From Paenibacillus sp. SC116 (GTDB taxonomy: Bacteria > Bacillota > Bacilli > Paenibacillales > Paenibacillaceae): DNA of 64,000 nt. The notes below the pieces were generated by a model. It was not told the DNA's origin and did no database searches. It saw nothing but the letters and a program-made list of their open reading frames with translations. The DNA lies in contig NZ_JANIOF010000001.1 of assembly GCF_024733555.1 (NCBI RefSeq), forward strand, positions 2,104,777-2,168,776, given 5' to 3'. The position numbers and the translations under genes were made by a program. Shown here one piece after another: positions 43,130 to 51,864 of the stretch (positions within the stretch are counted from its first letter, which is position 1; each line of letters opens with the position of its first letter).

Positions 43130-43878
43130 GCCAGGTGTCCCCCTTTAATCAAATACCCCTAATACATATCCTTTATCTCTCTCTACAGGCTTACATACGC
43201 TTGCTCAACATAACGAGCTGCATTCCGATTTCTCTCTTCGAATGTCATACAAACGTCATCCAAACGTAATAAAACGGTCGATCATGATTGTCTAACGTTT
43301 GCACTCTTTTGTCAAAACCTTTTATTGGCTTTCATTTGCTTCTGACTACGCTATAAGCGGTTGGCGTGCAATTTATATGTAGCAGACGTCTATTCATGCT
43401 ACTTTATACTCATTTTCAACCAAATCCAACGTTTTTACAGCTAAAGTCCCTCTTTCTCTTGGTGCAATGTCCTATTATAGGACTACAAAGATGCATGGAC
43501 AAGCAAATGACAGAGTGAATGAAGCATAACGAAATGATCGACTCATTTGTTATGACGGGTTTGAACGATAAAAAGTTTCATAAACAAAAACTTTTTATAT
43601 TTTGTTTACCCATTCCCATTCGAATGAATCAAAAAATCAAACATGAAATCTCAACTATTCATGTGTCAACCATTGTAGCAAATTAACCACCCAAATTCTA
43701 CTTTAGTATACCCAAACGATGGTTACTTGAATCTAAACAACAAGCAACGAAGTGCATACGAACTTTTACATGATCATCATGAAAAATTCACAAAATGATT
43801 ATCTTCTGTTAATGTTACCTTGATATGATGTGTTCAAACTTCAGTCAAACCATAAATTGCTACTACGGAGGGGATATT
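43130..43878. other. Long intergenic region between divergent genes
   Basis: About 750 bp, AT-rich, with no convincing gene on either strand. It must hold the promoters of the GT2 gene and of the PAP2 gene. The only clear structure is a hairpin AAAAAGTTT/AAACTTTTT around 43568-43598, followed by T-rich sequence. I see no recognisable riboswitch. Confidence 0.4.
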
Positions 43879-44433
43879 ATGACCCGTCTGCTCTCATGGT
43901 TATTGCATTGTGAACGACAGCTGTTTTTCTGGATTAATCATCGGATGCACCACCGCATCACGAGCTTTGTCCTATATTCATTTACCCACTTAGGTGGAGC
44001 AACATTTACAATAGCATGCTCATCACTTGTTGCACTGTTTAGCCCTGCACCTTGGAGTATGGCAGGCTGGCAAGCTTTAATTGCACTTGGCATTAGCCAT
44101 ATACCTGTAGTACTTATAAAAAAGGTATACCCGCGGCTGCGTCCGCACGTAGCTATGCCTGACATACGTACATTTCGGAAGCCGCTCGTCGATCATTCAT
44201 TTCCTTCTGGGCATTCAACAGCGGCATTTTCGATCATCGTACCTTTTATCGCATTGATGCCTCAGCTAAGCTGGATTCTCATCCCTGCAGCTGGCATCGT
44301 AGCATTATCTCGAATGTACCTTGGACTGCATTATCCTTCGGACTGCCTAGCAGGTGCTATACTTGGCGCAGGAACAGCCGCATTAACGGTGTCACTATGG
44401 CCGAGCCACTTAATGGATTACTCATTCGTTTAA
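43879..44433 (+). CDS. PAP2-family lipid phosphatase
   Basis: Protein of 184 aa. ATG 43879 follows GGAGGGG by six bases; in-frame starts further upstream have none. About five to six membrane helices are visible. The three phosphatase motifs are intact: KKVYPRLRPH, PSGHSTAA and SRMYLGLHYPSD. It dephosphorylates lipid phosphates (undecaprenyl pyrophosphate or phosphatidic acid type) at the outer membrane face. It lies 88 bp upstream of a UgtP-like glycosyltransferase on the same strand, which suggests a shared lipid-linked role. Confidence 0.88.
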   Translation: MTRLLSWLLHCERQLFFWINHRMHHRITSFVLYSFTHLGGATFTIACSSLVALFSPAPWSMAGWQALIALGISHIPVVLIKKVYPRLRPHVAMPDIRTFRKPLVDHSFPSGHSTAAFSIIVPFIALMPQLSWILIPAAGIVALSRMYLGLHYPSDCLAGAILGAGTAALTVSLWPSHLMDYSFV

Positions 44434-44521
44434 TGTGGTAAGAGAAATTGAAGGAACAACGTAATTACGATTCGTCAGATTCTAAAGTGGTATAAAATTC
44501 AATCGAGGAAAGGTGACAGGT

Positions 44522-45736
44522 ATGGAACAACAAGCCTTGTCCATGTTCAACGATACAGAAGCACAATGGTTCGGCAGCATAACGGGTGAAAAGAAACGCA
44601 TCTTGCTTTTATCCGAACGCTTCGGAGCAGGCCATACACAAGCTGCACACGCGCTATCCGTAAGCTTGCGTAGAACTTCTCCTCATGTCCAAACACGTGT
44701 AATGGAGCTTGGAAAGTTCTTGAACCCAATAATGGCACCGCTCATCATCGAAGCTTATCGCCATACCGTAACGACACAGCCAAAGCTTGTCGGCTACATG
44801 TACAAGAAACAATATCGTCGTTCTTTAAATCGTCTTACGACACTAGCTTTGCATCGTCTTTTCTACACGCATGCAATGTCTGTATTTCGACAATTAAAGC
44901 CTGATATGATCGTATGCACGCATCCAATCCCGAACGCCGTCGTCTCTCGACTTCGTCGCCAAGGTCTAAACGTGCCCTTATATACATTAATTACCGATTA
45001 TGATGCGCATGCTGCATGGGTATCGCCTATGGTCGATCGCTATTTGGTATCTACACAGGAAGTGAAAATGAAACTAGTAGAGCACGGCGTCCATCCTGGG
45101 CGTATTGAAATTACCGGGATACCCGTTCATCCAAAGTTCTGCGAGCAGCATGACCGCAACAAGAAAGCGGACATACGCAAACAGTTCGGGCTTAAAGAAA
45201 TGCCTACGGTCATGGTTATGGGCGGTGGCTGGGGACTTATGGACCCGAATGATACCAATGAGCTGCTGACACGTTGGACCAATCATATCCAATTCGTGTT
45301 CTGTGTCGGAAATAACGATAAGCTGCGTGAGAAGCTACTGAAAAATCCACGCTTCCAGCATGAGAATGTGCATATGATCGGTTACACGAATGAAGTGGAT
45401 AAGCTGATGGATGTATCTGACCTGCTCGTAACGAAGCCTGGCGGCATGACATGTACAGAAGCACTCGCCAAGGGCATTCCAATGCTGTTCTACAGCCCAC
45501 TTCCTGGACAAGAGGAAGAAAACTGTCAGTATTTCACAGCAAAAGGATATGGTGAGCCCATTGATTGCCCTCAAGCGGTAGCCAAATGGATGAGCAAGTT
45601 AGCTTATGAGTACGAAGAAGTGTCCGCAAGAAGGATGGCTTATGTACAAAATGCTTCACGTTATCATCCACAAGCATGTGCAGAGTCATTACTGCATGAC
45701 TTGTTAGGTGAAGAGCAAATACTCAGCCGTTTGTAA
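44522..45736 (+). CDS. MGDG-synthase/UgtP-like glycosyltransferase (GT28)
   Basis: Protein of 404 aa. ATG 44522 is preferred over GTG 44513, which lies inside the ribosome site GAGGAAAGGTGA. The N-terminal domain has SERFGAGHTQAAHAL and the segment VMELGKFLNP, typical of MGDG-synthase-type enzymes. The C-terminal nucleotide-sugar site is VTKPGGMTCTEALAKGIPML. Such enzymes transfer sugar from UDP-glucose or galactose to diacylglycerol at the inner membrane face. It probably affects glycolipids or lipoteichoic-acid anchors. Confidence 0.87.
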   Translation: MEQQALSMFNDTEAQWFGSITGEKKRILLLSERFGAGHTQAAHALSVSLRRTSPHVQTRVMELGKFLNPIMAPLIIEAYRHTVTTQPKLVGYMYKKQYRRSLNRLTTLALHRLFYTHAMSVFRQLKPDMIVCTHPIPNAVVSRLRRQGLNVPLYTLITDYDAHAAWVSPMVDRYLVSTQEVKMKLVEHGVHPGRIEITGIPVHPKFCEQHDRNKKADIRKQFGLKEMPTVMVMGGGWGLMDPNDTNELLTRWTNHIQFVFCVGNNDKLREKLLKNPRFQHENVHMIGYTNEVDKLMDVSDLLVTKPGGMTCTEALAKGIPMLFYSPLPGQEEENCQYFTAKGYGEPIDCPQAVAKWMSKLAYEYEEVSARRMAYVQNASRYHPQACAESLLHDLLGEEQILSRL

Positions 45737-45867
45737 AAAGGTCAATCCGTTATCGACAACATTCAGCAATTGCGAAATAAAGAGTGCATCGTGGTAGATT
45801 GTCATAAATAATATAGTCGTATTTTGCAAACTATGAATATTATCGAATTTTACGTTATAAAACAAAC

Positions 45868-45912
45868 AGACCCTTCAAATCCGAATGAAGCTACCGGATC
45901 TGAAGGGTCTTT
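45868..45912. terminator. Bidirectional terminator between convergent genes
   Basis: AGACCCTTCA (45868-45877) pairs with TGAAGGGTCT (45901-45910) with inner pairs. T-rich on both strands, it lies between the GT28 gene and trmB. Confidence 0.8.
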
Positions 45913-45959
45913 ACTATGAAAATGTAAAAATATAATTTTGAGTTAGAGAACTAATAAGC

Positions 45960-46715
45960 CTAGTTCTCTTCCTGCTCGTCCTTCTCTTCAACAGCAGCAC
46001 GACGCTTCTCCTGCTGTTTCTCTTCTCTATACTTGCGAATCGCTTCTTCGCCTAGAACTACTTCAACACGATGAATGTTCATCCCTTTACCCATGAACTT
46101 TTGCTCGTATTCTGTCATCACATGCTCTTCATTAATTCCATCACGATGTAGATTCAATGAAATGCGACGCATAATAAGCTCCATATCTGCAAAGCTGTTC
46201 AGAGAAGATTCGAATAAAGTCTCTGAATCCGTCTTAAAGTGAATCTCGCCCAGCTCGTTCATAATATGAATATATTTCTCGACGAAATGGGAATGTGTCA
46301 AACGACGGCGAGCGTGACGCTTCTTCGGCCAAGGATCACTGAAGTTCAAATACACGCGCTCCAGCTCATTTTCCGCAAATACATTTTCGATAAATTCAAC
46401 GTTCGTGCGAACGAGCTTTAAGTTAGCTGGATGAGAAAGCTCTGTCTCAAGCCCTTCCACTGCCTTCATCGCCTTTTCGCTTGCACGTGAAAGCAATTCG
46501 TCGTACATATCGATACCGATAAAGTTAATATGCGGATATTTCAAGCTCATTTGTGTAATGAACTGTCCTTTCCCCATGCCGAACTCAACCCAAATCGGGT
46601 TGTCATTTCCAAATAAGCTGCTCCATTTCCCTTTGTGAACTTCTGGCTCCAAAACAACAAGTGAAGTCATTTGCTCCAGTTGTGCGAGAGCACCTTTTTT
46701 ACCACGTAAACGCAT
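45960..46715 (-). CDS. trmB: tRNA (guanine-N7-)-methyltransferase TrmB
   Basis: Protein of 251 aa starting at 46715 (MRLRGKKGA), with GGAGG upstream. The SAM-binding motif is VEFGMGKGQFI, and the family hallmark NFSDPWPKKRHARRRL is intact. It methylates G46 in the variable loop of tRNA in the cytosol. The C-terminus carries an extra Glu/Lys-rich tail of about 30 residues, longer than usual and probably disordered. Confidence 0.95.
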   Translation of the reverse strand: MRLRGKKGALAQLEQMTSLVVLEPEVHKGKWSSLFGNDNPIWVEFGMGKGQFITQMSLKYPHINFIGIDMYDELLSRASEKAMKAVEGLETELSHPANLKLVRTNVEFIENVFAENELERVYLNFSDPWPKKRHARRRLTHSHFVEKYIHIMNELGEIHFKTDSETLFESSLNSFADMELIMRRISLNLHRDGINEEHVMTEYEQKFMGKGMNIHRVEVVLGEEAIRKYREEKQQEKRRAAVEEKDEQEEN

Positions 46716-46884
46716 AAATATAGGCCTCCATATCATGTTGGTCATTTTTTAATCAAAAAAATTAAACGGAACAATCGCAGCAGCAACGATCTGCACAAAA
46801 CAGGCAGAATACATATATGCTTGTGCCATGGTCCGAGTAAATGAATTCGCAATGTACAATAATCTCGACATTATACAGGACGAT

Positions 46885-46900
46885 GTCGTGAAATCACGAC
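46885..46900. promoter_or_regulatory. Perfect dyad upstream of trmB
   Basis: GTCGTG and CACGAC flank AAAT, a perfect 6-4-6 dyad about 170 bp upstream of trmB. It could be an operator or a short stem; there is no T-run. No regulator can be named. Confidence 0.25.
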
Positions 46901-46952
46901 AACTGTTCCGATTGTTAATTGTGCCAAAAAGTCCACTCTTCTGTAAAGCACG

Positions 46953-46984
46953 AAAAAAAGGAATGCCGCTAAAGGCACCCCTTT
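46953..46984 (-). terminator. Terminator after the 58-aa gene
   Basis: On the minus strand AAAGG...TGCC pairs with GGCA...CCTTT (mismatched in the middle), followed by seven T, just beyond the stop of the small gene at 47011. Confidence 0.55.
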
Positions 46985-47010
46985 TCCATCACTATCATCA
47001 TGTTCGTCCA

Positions 47011-47187
47011 CTAATTGCTGACAATCTCGTATTGACGCTCTACAGCTTGACGTACCTTTTGCTGAGCTGCTGCTTTTACTTCAGACCCATATGGGAACTG
47101 CTGCCCCATTAATGCCATCGCTTCCTTAATCGTCAACTCTACTGCAATCTTCTTTTCCCCTTGCGGAATCGTAAATAGATCGCCCAT
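47011..47187 (-). CDS. Hypothetical 58-aa protein
   Basis: A short gene with a good ribosome site (GTGAGGTGA, then ATG at 47187) that begins MGDLFTIPQGEKKIAVELTI and ends in a Gln/Arg-rich helix. It is amphipathic and highly charged, with no membrane segment and no motif I can name. Coding support comes from the ribosome site, a clean frame with normal codon use, and its own terminator. It lies between trmB and the divergent mnmL. Confidence 0.6.
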   Translation of the reverse strand: MGDLFTIPQGEKKIAVELTIKEAMALMGQQFPYGSEVKAAAQQKVRQAVERQYEIVSN

Positions 47188-47419
47188 CGTTGTTCACCTC
47201 ACCTAATATCGATGTCTTTACATTTGTAAGCATCGTCTGGATCAGTCCGACTTATTCTATATTATTCTACTAGTAAGCGTTTTCTTCCTCCTTAAAAATG
47301 TAACATTTTGTGTAAGTTTTATTGAAGCTCAACTTCGCATTTGTACCCTATTTCTGTTACAATAAGTAGTGCATCTTCATGATGCTTATGGAAGATTGGA
47401 AAGGGTTTAACATATACCT

Positions 47420-48388
47420 ATGACACATACAGAACAACTTATTACTGAAGAAGAACAGCCTCTCCTATGGGCTGACAAACGGTTTCATACATGGAACTAT
47501 GAAATGCGCGAACAGTTCGGGGAAAAAGTATTCAAAGTAATGCTCGATGCTGGCTTTACTTGCCCGAACCGAGACGGAAATATTGCAATCGGTGGCTGCA
47601 CCTTTTGCAGTGCACGTGGTTCCGGTGACTTCGCTGGACGCCGTCGTGACGATCTTGTCTCTCAGTTCAATACGATTCGTGATCGCCAACACACGAAGTG
47701 GCCAAATGCTAAATATATCGGCTACTTCCAAGCTTATACGAATACGTACGCACCAGTAGAAACGCTGCGAGACTATTTCGAGGTTATTTTAGAACAACCT
47801 GGGGTCGTAGGGTTATCGATTGCAACACGTCCAGATTGTCTACCTGACGATGTCATTGAATATTTGGCAGAGCTGAATCAGCGGACTTATTTGTGGATCG
47901 AGATGGGACTGCAAACGGTGCATGAATCTACATCCAACTTGATTAACCGTGCGCATGATACTGCCTGTTATATAGAAGCAGTTGAGAAATTGCGCAAGCA
48001 CGGCATTCGTGTGTGTACTCATATTATTTATGGCTTGCCGCAAGAGACGCATGAGATGATGATGGAGACGCTTCGTCAAGTGTCCCATATGGATGTGCAA
48101 GGCATCAAGCTTCACCTGCTGCACCTTATGCGCAAGACACCTATGGTCAAGCAGTACGAGGCAGGCTTGCTTCGCTTCTTGGAGCAGGATGAATACATTA
48201 AGCTAATCGTAGACTCCTTGGAGCAATTGCCGCCGGATATGATCGTTCATCGCGTTACAGGCGATGCGCCGCGCGATCTTCTCATTGGTCCTATGTGGAG
48301 CCAGAAGAAGTGGGAAGTATTGAACGGCATCGACAAAGAGCTGCGACTCCGCAATACATGGCAGGGCAAGTATCGGAGGGATAAGTAA
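47420..48388 (+). CDS. mnmL: TIGR01212-family radical SAM protein (YtqA/MnmL)
   Basis: Protein of 322 aa. The iron-sulfur cluster cysteines lie in the family-specific spacing CPNRDG then GGCTFCSA, with GSGDF after. Other landmarks are SIATRPDCLPDD, IEMGLQTVHEST, and IYGLPQETHEMMMET. YtqA of Bacillus, now called MnmL, works with MnmM in making 5-methylaminomethyl groups on wobble uridine of tRNA. Its stop lies one base before the mnmM start, so the two form a tight pair, exactly as expected. Confidence 0.92.
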   Translation: MTHTEQLITEEEQPLLWADKRFHTWNYEMREQFGEKVFKVMLDAGFTCPNRDGNIAIGGCTFCSARGSGDFAGRRRDDLVSQFNTIRDRQHTKWPNAKYIGYFQAYTNTYAPVETLRDYFEVILEQPGVVGLSIATRPDCLPDDVIEYLAELNQRTYLWIEMGLQTVHESTSNLINRAHDTACYIEAVEKLRKHGIRVCTHIIYGLPQETHEMMMETLRQVSHMDVQGIKLHLLHLMRKTPMVKQYEAGLLRFLEQDEYIKLIVDSLEQLPPDMIVHRVTGDAPRDLLIGPMWSQKKWEVLNGIDKELRLRNTWQGKYRRDK

Positions 48389-48389
48389 G

Positions 48390-48980
48390 ATGGGATTCCT
48401 TTCTGTGCTGAGCTTTGCCCAGCAAATGGTGAAAGAGCGCGTCCAACTAGGCGACCGCGTAGTAGACGCAACGATGGGTACGGGCGTGGATACATTGTTC
48501 CTCGCCCGGCTTGTTGGAGAACGTGGACACGTAGCCGCGTTCGACATTCAGGCGCAAGCGCTTGAATTAACGCGTAAGCGCCTCCAAAGTGGCCTTGGCC
48601 TGGACGCAGCGGCGTCCGTGGACTTGCGGCTTGCAAGCCACGCCGACCTCGTCGGCGCGCTGCCCCCAGAGTGGCACGGGCAGACGGCAGCCGTCATGTT
48701 TAATCTTGGCTTCCTGCCAACGGCAGAAGCCGACAAGGCTGTCATGACGGAGCCGTCCACGACGCTTACTGCGCTAGAGGGGGCCTTGGCCCTGCTGCGC
48801 CCTGGAGGCGTACTTAGCGTCGTGCTGTACCCAGGCCATGACGGGGGCGACCGCGAAGCGGATGCCGTTCAGGCTTGGGCCGAGGGCCTGCCCCAAGTGG
48901 TTGGGCAGGCATTGATCTACCGCATGCTGCAGCGTCCGCATGCGCCTTATGCAATTGCCATCGAGAAGCGGCGCGGCTAA
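48390..48980 (+). CDS. mnmM: tRNA methyltransferase MnmM (YtqB family)
   Basis: Protein of 196 aa. The SAM motif is VVDATMGTGVDTLFLARL, followed by VAAFDIQAQALELTRKRL, MFNLGFLP and a closing APYAIAIEKR. MnmM methylates aminomethyl-uridine at the tRNA wobble position. The gene follows mnmL without a gap. Its base composition is odd: the middle third is very GC-rich (many GCG, GCC, CTG codons) compared with the AT-rich neighbours, including mnmL itself. Confidence 0.9.
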   Translation: MGFLSVLSFAQQMVKERVQLGDRVVDATMGTGVDTLFLARLVGERGHVAAFDIQAQALELTRKRLQSGLGLDAAASVDLRLASHADLVGALPPEWHGQTAAVMFNLGFLPTAEADKAVMTEPSTTLTALEGALALLRPGGVLSVVLYPGHDGGDREADAVQAWAEGLPQVVGQALIYRMLQRPHAPYAIAIEKRRG

Positions 48981-49179
48981 TTTAGATGTATCAATTAGGC
49001 AGCCTAGCACCCTATTACGCTGCCCATTCGCAACCAACGTCGATATCTAGCATTTTAGGCGATTCACCCGACTCAGGTGTACCCTTCTCGCTGCTTGCTT
49101 TTCAGGCAGCAGGAAGCCACATATAGATCAAGTCCAGATAGAACAAGACAAGATTACAACTGAAAAGGAGACGAAGAAG

Positions 49180-49572
49180 ATGGGTATACGCAAGCTGGAG
49201 CATACTGGAATTATGGTGCGAAATATGGAGGAATCCATTACCTTTTACACAGAAGTTATCGGCATGACGTTAAAAGATAAGTTTATTCATACGGATGGGA
49301 TTATCGGGCTCGCTTTTCTTGGCTTTCCCGAGCAAGACAGCGTAGAGCTTGAACTGATCCAAGGATACAATGACAATTTGCCTGCTGAAGGAAAAGTTCA
49401 TCATCTTGCCTTCACGGTAGATGATATCGAATCCGAGTTTGAACGTATTCAAGAGCTGCAAATTGAGCTTATCAATCCAGAGATCATTACACTGCCAAAC
49501 GGCAGCCGCTATTTCTTCTTCAAAGGACCTGACGGCGAACATCTTGAGCTGTTCCAATCAACTAGACCTTAA
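49180..49572 (+). CDS. VOC-family (glyoxalase/bleomycin-resistance-like) protein
   Basis: Protein of 130 aa with AAAGGAG upstream. Two beta-alpha-beta-beta-beta units are recognisable: KLEHTGIMVRNMEESITFY at the start, SVELELIQG, then VHHLAFTVDDIESEF and GEHLELFQS at the end. The His/Glu pattern (H8, E56-58, H74, E122) fits a metal site as in methylmalonyl-CoA epimerase or glyoxalase I-like proteins. The substrate is unknown. It lies 21 bp upstream of manA and is probably cotranscribed with it. Confidence 0.83.
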   Translation: MGIRKLEHTGIMVRNMEESITFYTEVIGMTLKDKFIHTDGIIGLAFLGFPEQDSVELELIQGYNDNLPAEGKVHHLAFTVDDIESEFERIQELQIELINPEIITLPNGSRYFFFKGPDGEHLELFQSTRP

Positions 49573-49593
49573 CTAACATGGGAGTGAAGAGAC

Positions 49594-50562
49594 ATGACAG
49601 TACCATACCCACTGAAATTCCAACCCGAGTTCAAAGAACGTGTCTGGGGCGGACGTGCCTTGGAGCAATTCGGACTAGAACTGCCAGAAGGTCATATTGG
49701 CGAAGGCTGGATGATCGGTGACCATCCGAATGGCATTACACAAATTGTGAATGGTGAGCTTGCTGGAAAAGGATTGGATGAAGTTCGTGAACAATTTGGA
49801 CGCGAATGGTTCGGCACGAAAGGCTTCTCTGAAAAAAATGGACGCTTCCCGCTGCTTATTAAGCTGCTCGATTGCAACGATGACTTGTCGGTTCAAGTTC
49901 ATCCAACGGATGAATACGAAGGCCTGCCTAAAGGCGAGCTTGGCAAGACAGAAATGTGGTACGTGCTCGATGCGAAGCCAGGTGCTAAGATCATTTATGG
50001 CCTAAAGGAAAACATAGATCGCGCTGCACTAGCACAAGCAATCGAAGAAGGCCGTATTATGGACGCACTTCAAGAAGTTCCTGTTCAAGCCGGAGATTCC
50101 TTCTATATTCCTGCGGGTACGGTACATGCTCTATGTGCTGGCGTTGTGGTAGCTGAAGTACAGCAAAATTCCGATACCACTTATCGTCTCTATGATTACA
50201 ATCGTCCAGGCCTTGATGGCAAGCCTCGTGAGCTGCACATTGAGGATTCCTTGAATGTAATTGCTTACGAAGGCGCGGGAGCAACGCGCATGAAGACAGA
50301 CGATGCAAAACCTAACGAATGGCTGCAACTTGCACAATCGCCATATTTCGTCGTGGAAAAAGGAATCGTCAGCACACCTTGGGAGTTATCAACGACTGCA
50401 GAGAGCTTTGTTATTCTTGTTATCTGTGATGGTACAGGCACACTTAGCTGGGAACAAGGTTCTATCGAGTTCCGCTCAGGCGAGTGCTTCCTCTTGCCAG
50501 CGAACTTGGGCAGCTATACACTTGAAGGCAGCTGCACCGTGCTTCGCTCTATTGCACCTTAA
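49594..50562 (+). CDS. manA: Class I mannose-6-phosphate isomerase
   Basis: Protein of 322 aa with GGAGTGAAG upstream. The zinc-site residues are present in LSVQVHPTDEY (Gln, His), GKTEMWYVLDA (Glu) and the YIPAGTVHAL segment (His). RVWGGRALEQFG at the N-terminus is typical of Bacillus-type ManA/Pmi. It interconverts mannose-6-phosphate and fructose-6-phosphate in the cytosol, feeding GDP-mannose or mannose catabolism. It follows the VOC gene by 21 bp. Confidence 0.94.
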   Translation: MTVPYPLKFQPEFKERVWGGRALEQFGLELPEGHIGEGWMIGDHPNGITQIVNGELAGKGLDEVREQFGREWFGTKGFSEKNGRFPLLIKLLDCNDDLSVQVHPTDEYEGLPKGELGKTEMWYVLDAKPGAKIIYGLKENIDRAALAQAIEEGRIMDALQEVPVQAGDSFYIPAGTVHALCAGVVVAEVQQNSDTTYRLYDYNRPGLDGKPRELHIEDSLNVIAYEGAGATRMKTDDAKPNEWLQLAQSPYFVVEKGIVSTPWELSTTAESFVILVICDGTGTLSWEQGSIEFRSGECFLLPANLGSYTLEGSCTVLRSIAP

Positions 50563-50652
50563 TGTTCATTAAAAAGTATTTTAAAGATGAATGAATCACA
50601 GCCGTATGTGCACTCATTTTGATATAAACCGAATAGTTGCAACTTATCAGTT

Positions 50653-50690
50653 GAGGGATCCGTTTCATTTAAGCGGATCTCTTTTCTTTA
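50653..50690 (+). terminator. Terminator after manA
   Basis: GAGGGATCCG pairs with CGGATCTCTT (50653-50683, with G-U pairs), followed by a T-rich tail, about 90 bp after manA. Confidence 0.65.
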
Positions 50691-51012
50691 TATTGATTTT
50701 TAGGCATTGATAAAATCTCCATACGGTGTTTACTCCTATACCTTTCGTAAGCCGCGACACGTCCCTCACGGAATTCAGCACTTATCGCTTCTCACTCATA
50801 GAAAGTAAAAATCACAAATTGTTCATGGACATCGATAATATCGTGACTATTTTCACATGAATGGATGATCAAACGATTTACGATGTAAGTGAGGCCATTA
50901 CACACCACTCTATAAATTGGTAGATTCAATTGCAATGAGTGAAAAAAGCTTTTTGAGCTGCATGACGTGATGCGAGGATTGTAGTTCAACTATGAAAGAA
51001 AGGATGATCGCA

Positions 51013-51570
51013 ATGAAACGAACAGCACTCGTCTTTATAGCCATTTTGCTAACGGTTGGCGTAGCATGGACGGCATATGGAGAAGAAGCACTTCCTCCGC
51101 CGAAACGGTTGACGACGAAACATATGATGGCTGATCTCAAGCATGCGTACACGATGCTGCTTCAACACCATCCACATTTCAAAGAGAATGATATTAACAT
51201 GAAATCGGACTGGATTGATAGCTACAATTATTATTTACAATTGATTAAACAAGCTTCCGACGAAGAACAATTCAAACAAGTTATACAAATCATGCTAAAC
51301 GACCTTCGAGATGGAGATACACGGTTATTAGCCAAAGATGAATACGATAACTATTATGATCACTGTGAAAATGTGCAGCAAGCTACTTATAAAGATGAAC
51401 TAGAAAAAATGTCAGCGAAACGTCGATATGCCCACCAGCCAACGAACGGATCGGATCAGCAGCACATGCATCGCAATCATCATCAAGAAAGCGATATGCA
51501 CAGTGACGAGAGCGACTTGCATATGTTCACACTGCCAAACAGTGGGTACGTTCTACGCATCCCTAATTAG
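51013..51570 (+). CDS. Secreted hypothetical protein with His-rich segment
   Basis: Protein of 185 aa. ATG 51013 follows AAAGGA by eight bases. A signal peptide (MKRTALVFIAILLTVGVAWT) is present. The mature part starts with LPPPKRLTTKHMMADLKHAY, a helical region of about 80 residues with several His (LLQHHPHFKEND), and ends with a His/Asp/Ser-rich stretch (QQHMHRNHHQESDMHSDE). Metal binding is plausible but unproven. I do not recognise the family. It is monocistronic and converges on the radical SAM gene. Confidence 0.6.
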   Translation: MKRTALVFIAILLTVGVAWTAYGEEALPPPKRLTTKHMMADLKHAYTMLLQHHPHFKENDINMKSDWIDSYNYYLQLIKQASDEEQFKQVIQIMLNDLRDGDTRLLAKDEYDNYYDHCENVQQATYKDELEKMSAKRRYAHQPTNGSDQQHMHRNHHQESDMHSDESDLHMFTLPNSGYVLRIPN

Positions 51571-51648
51571 ATGCAAGATGCATGATAGAGCCCCCAAACG
51601 TCACTTTGTAACACTTGAGCTCCACATCGAACCTTACTTTTTTAAAAA

Positions 51649-51761
51649 AGGACCTCAACTCCCACTAAAGCGTCCTCTTAGAATGCTCATCGGATCAATC
51701 TAGTTTGTCCAATGTCCATTCTAAGAGGTATATCACGCTATAAAGTGGAGAGTGAGGTCCT
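51649..51761. repeat. Large nested inverted repeat, probably a bidirectional terminator or MITE-like element
   Basis: The outer arm AGGACCTCA (51649-51657) pairs with TGAGGTCCT (51753-51761). An inner arm CCTCTTAGAATG (51674-51685) pairs exactly with CATTCTAAGAGG (51717-51728), and more partial pairing lies between. T-runs flank both outer ends. It lies between two convergent genes, so termination on both strands is the simplest reading. Confidence 0.6.
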
Positions 51762-51864
51762 GTTTTTTATTGTCATTATAGACGTCTCCTGTCGTGTGAA
51801 CACGATTGAAACATCCCTGTTCTATCCATTGAGCTACTTCACGTATTTGTTTATCAGCCTACAG

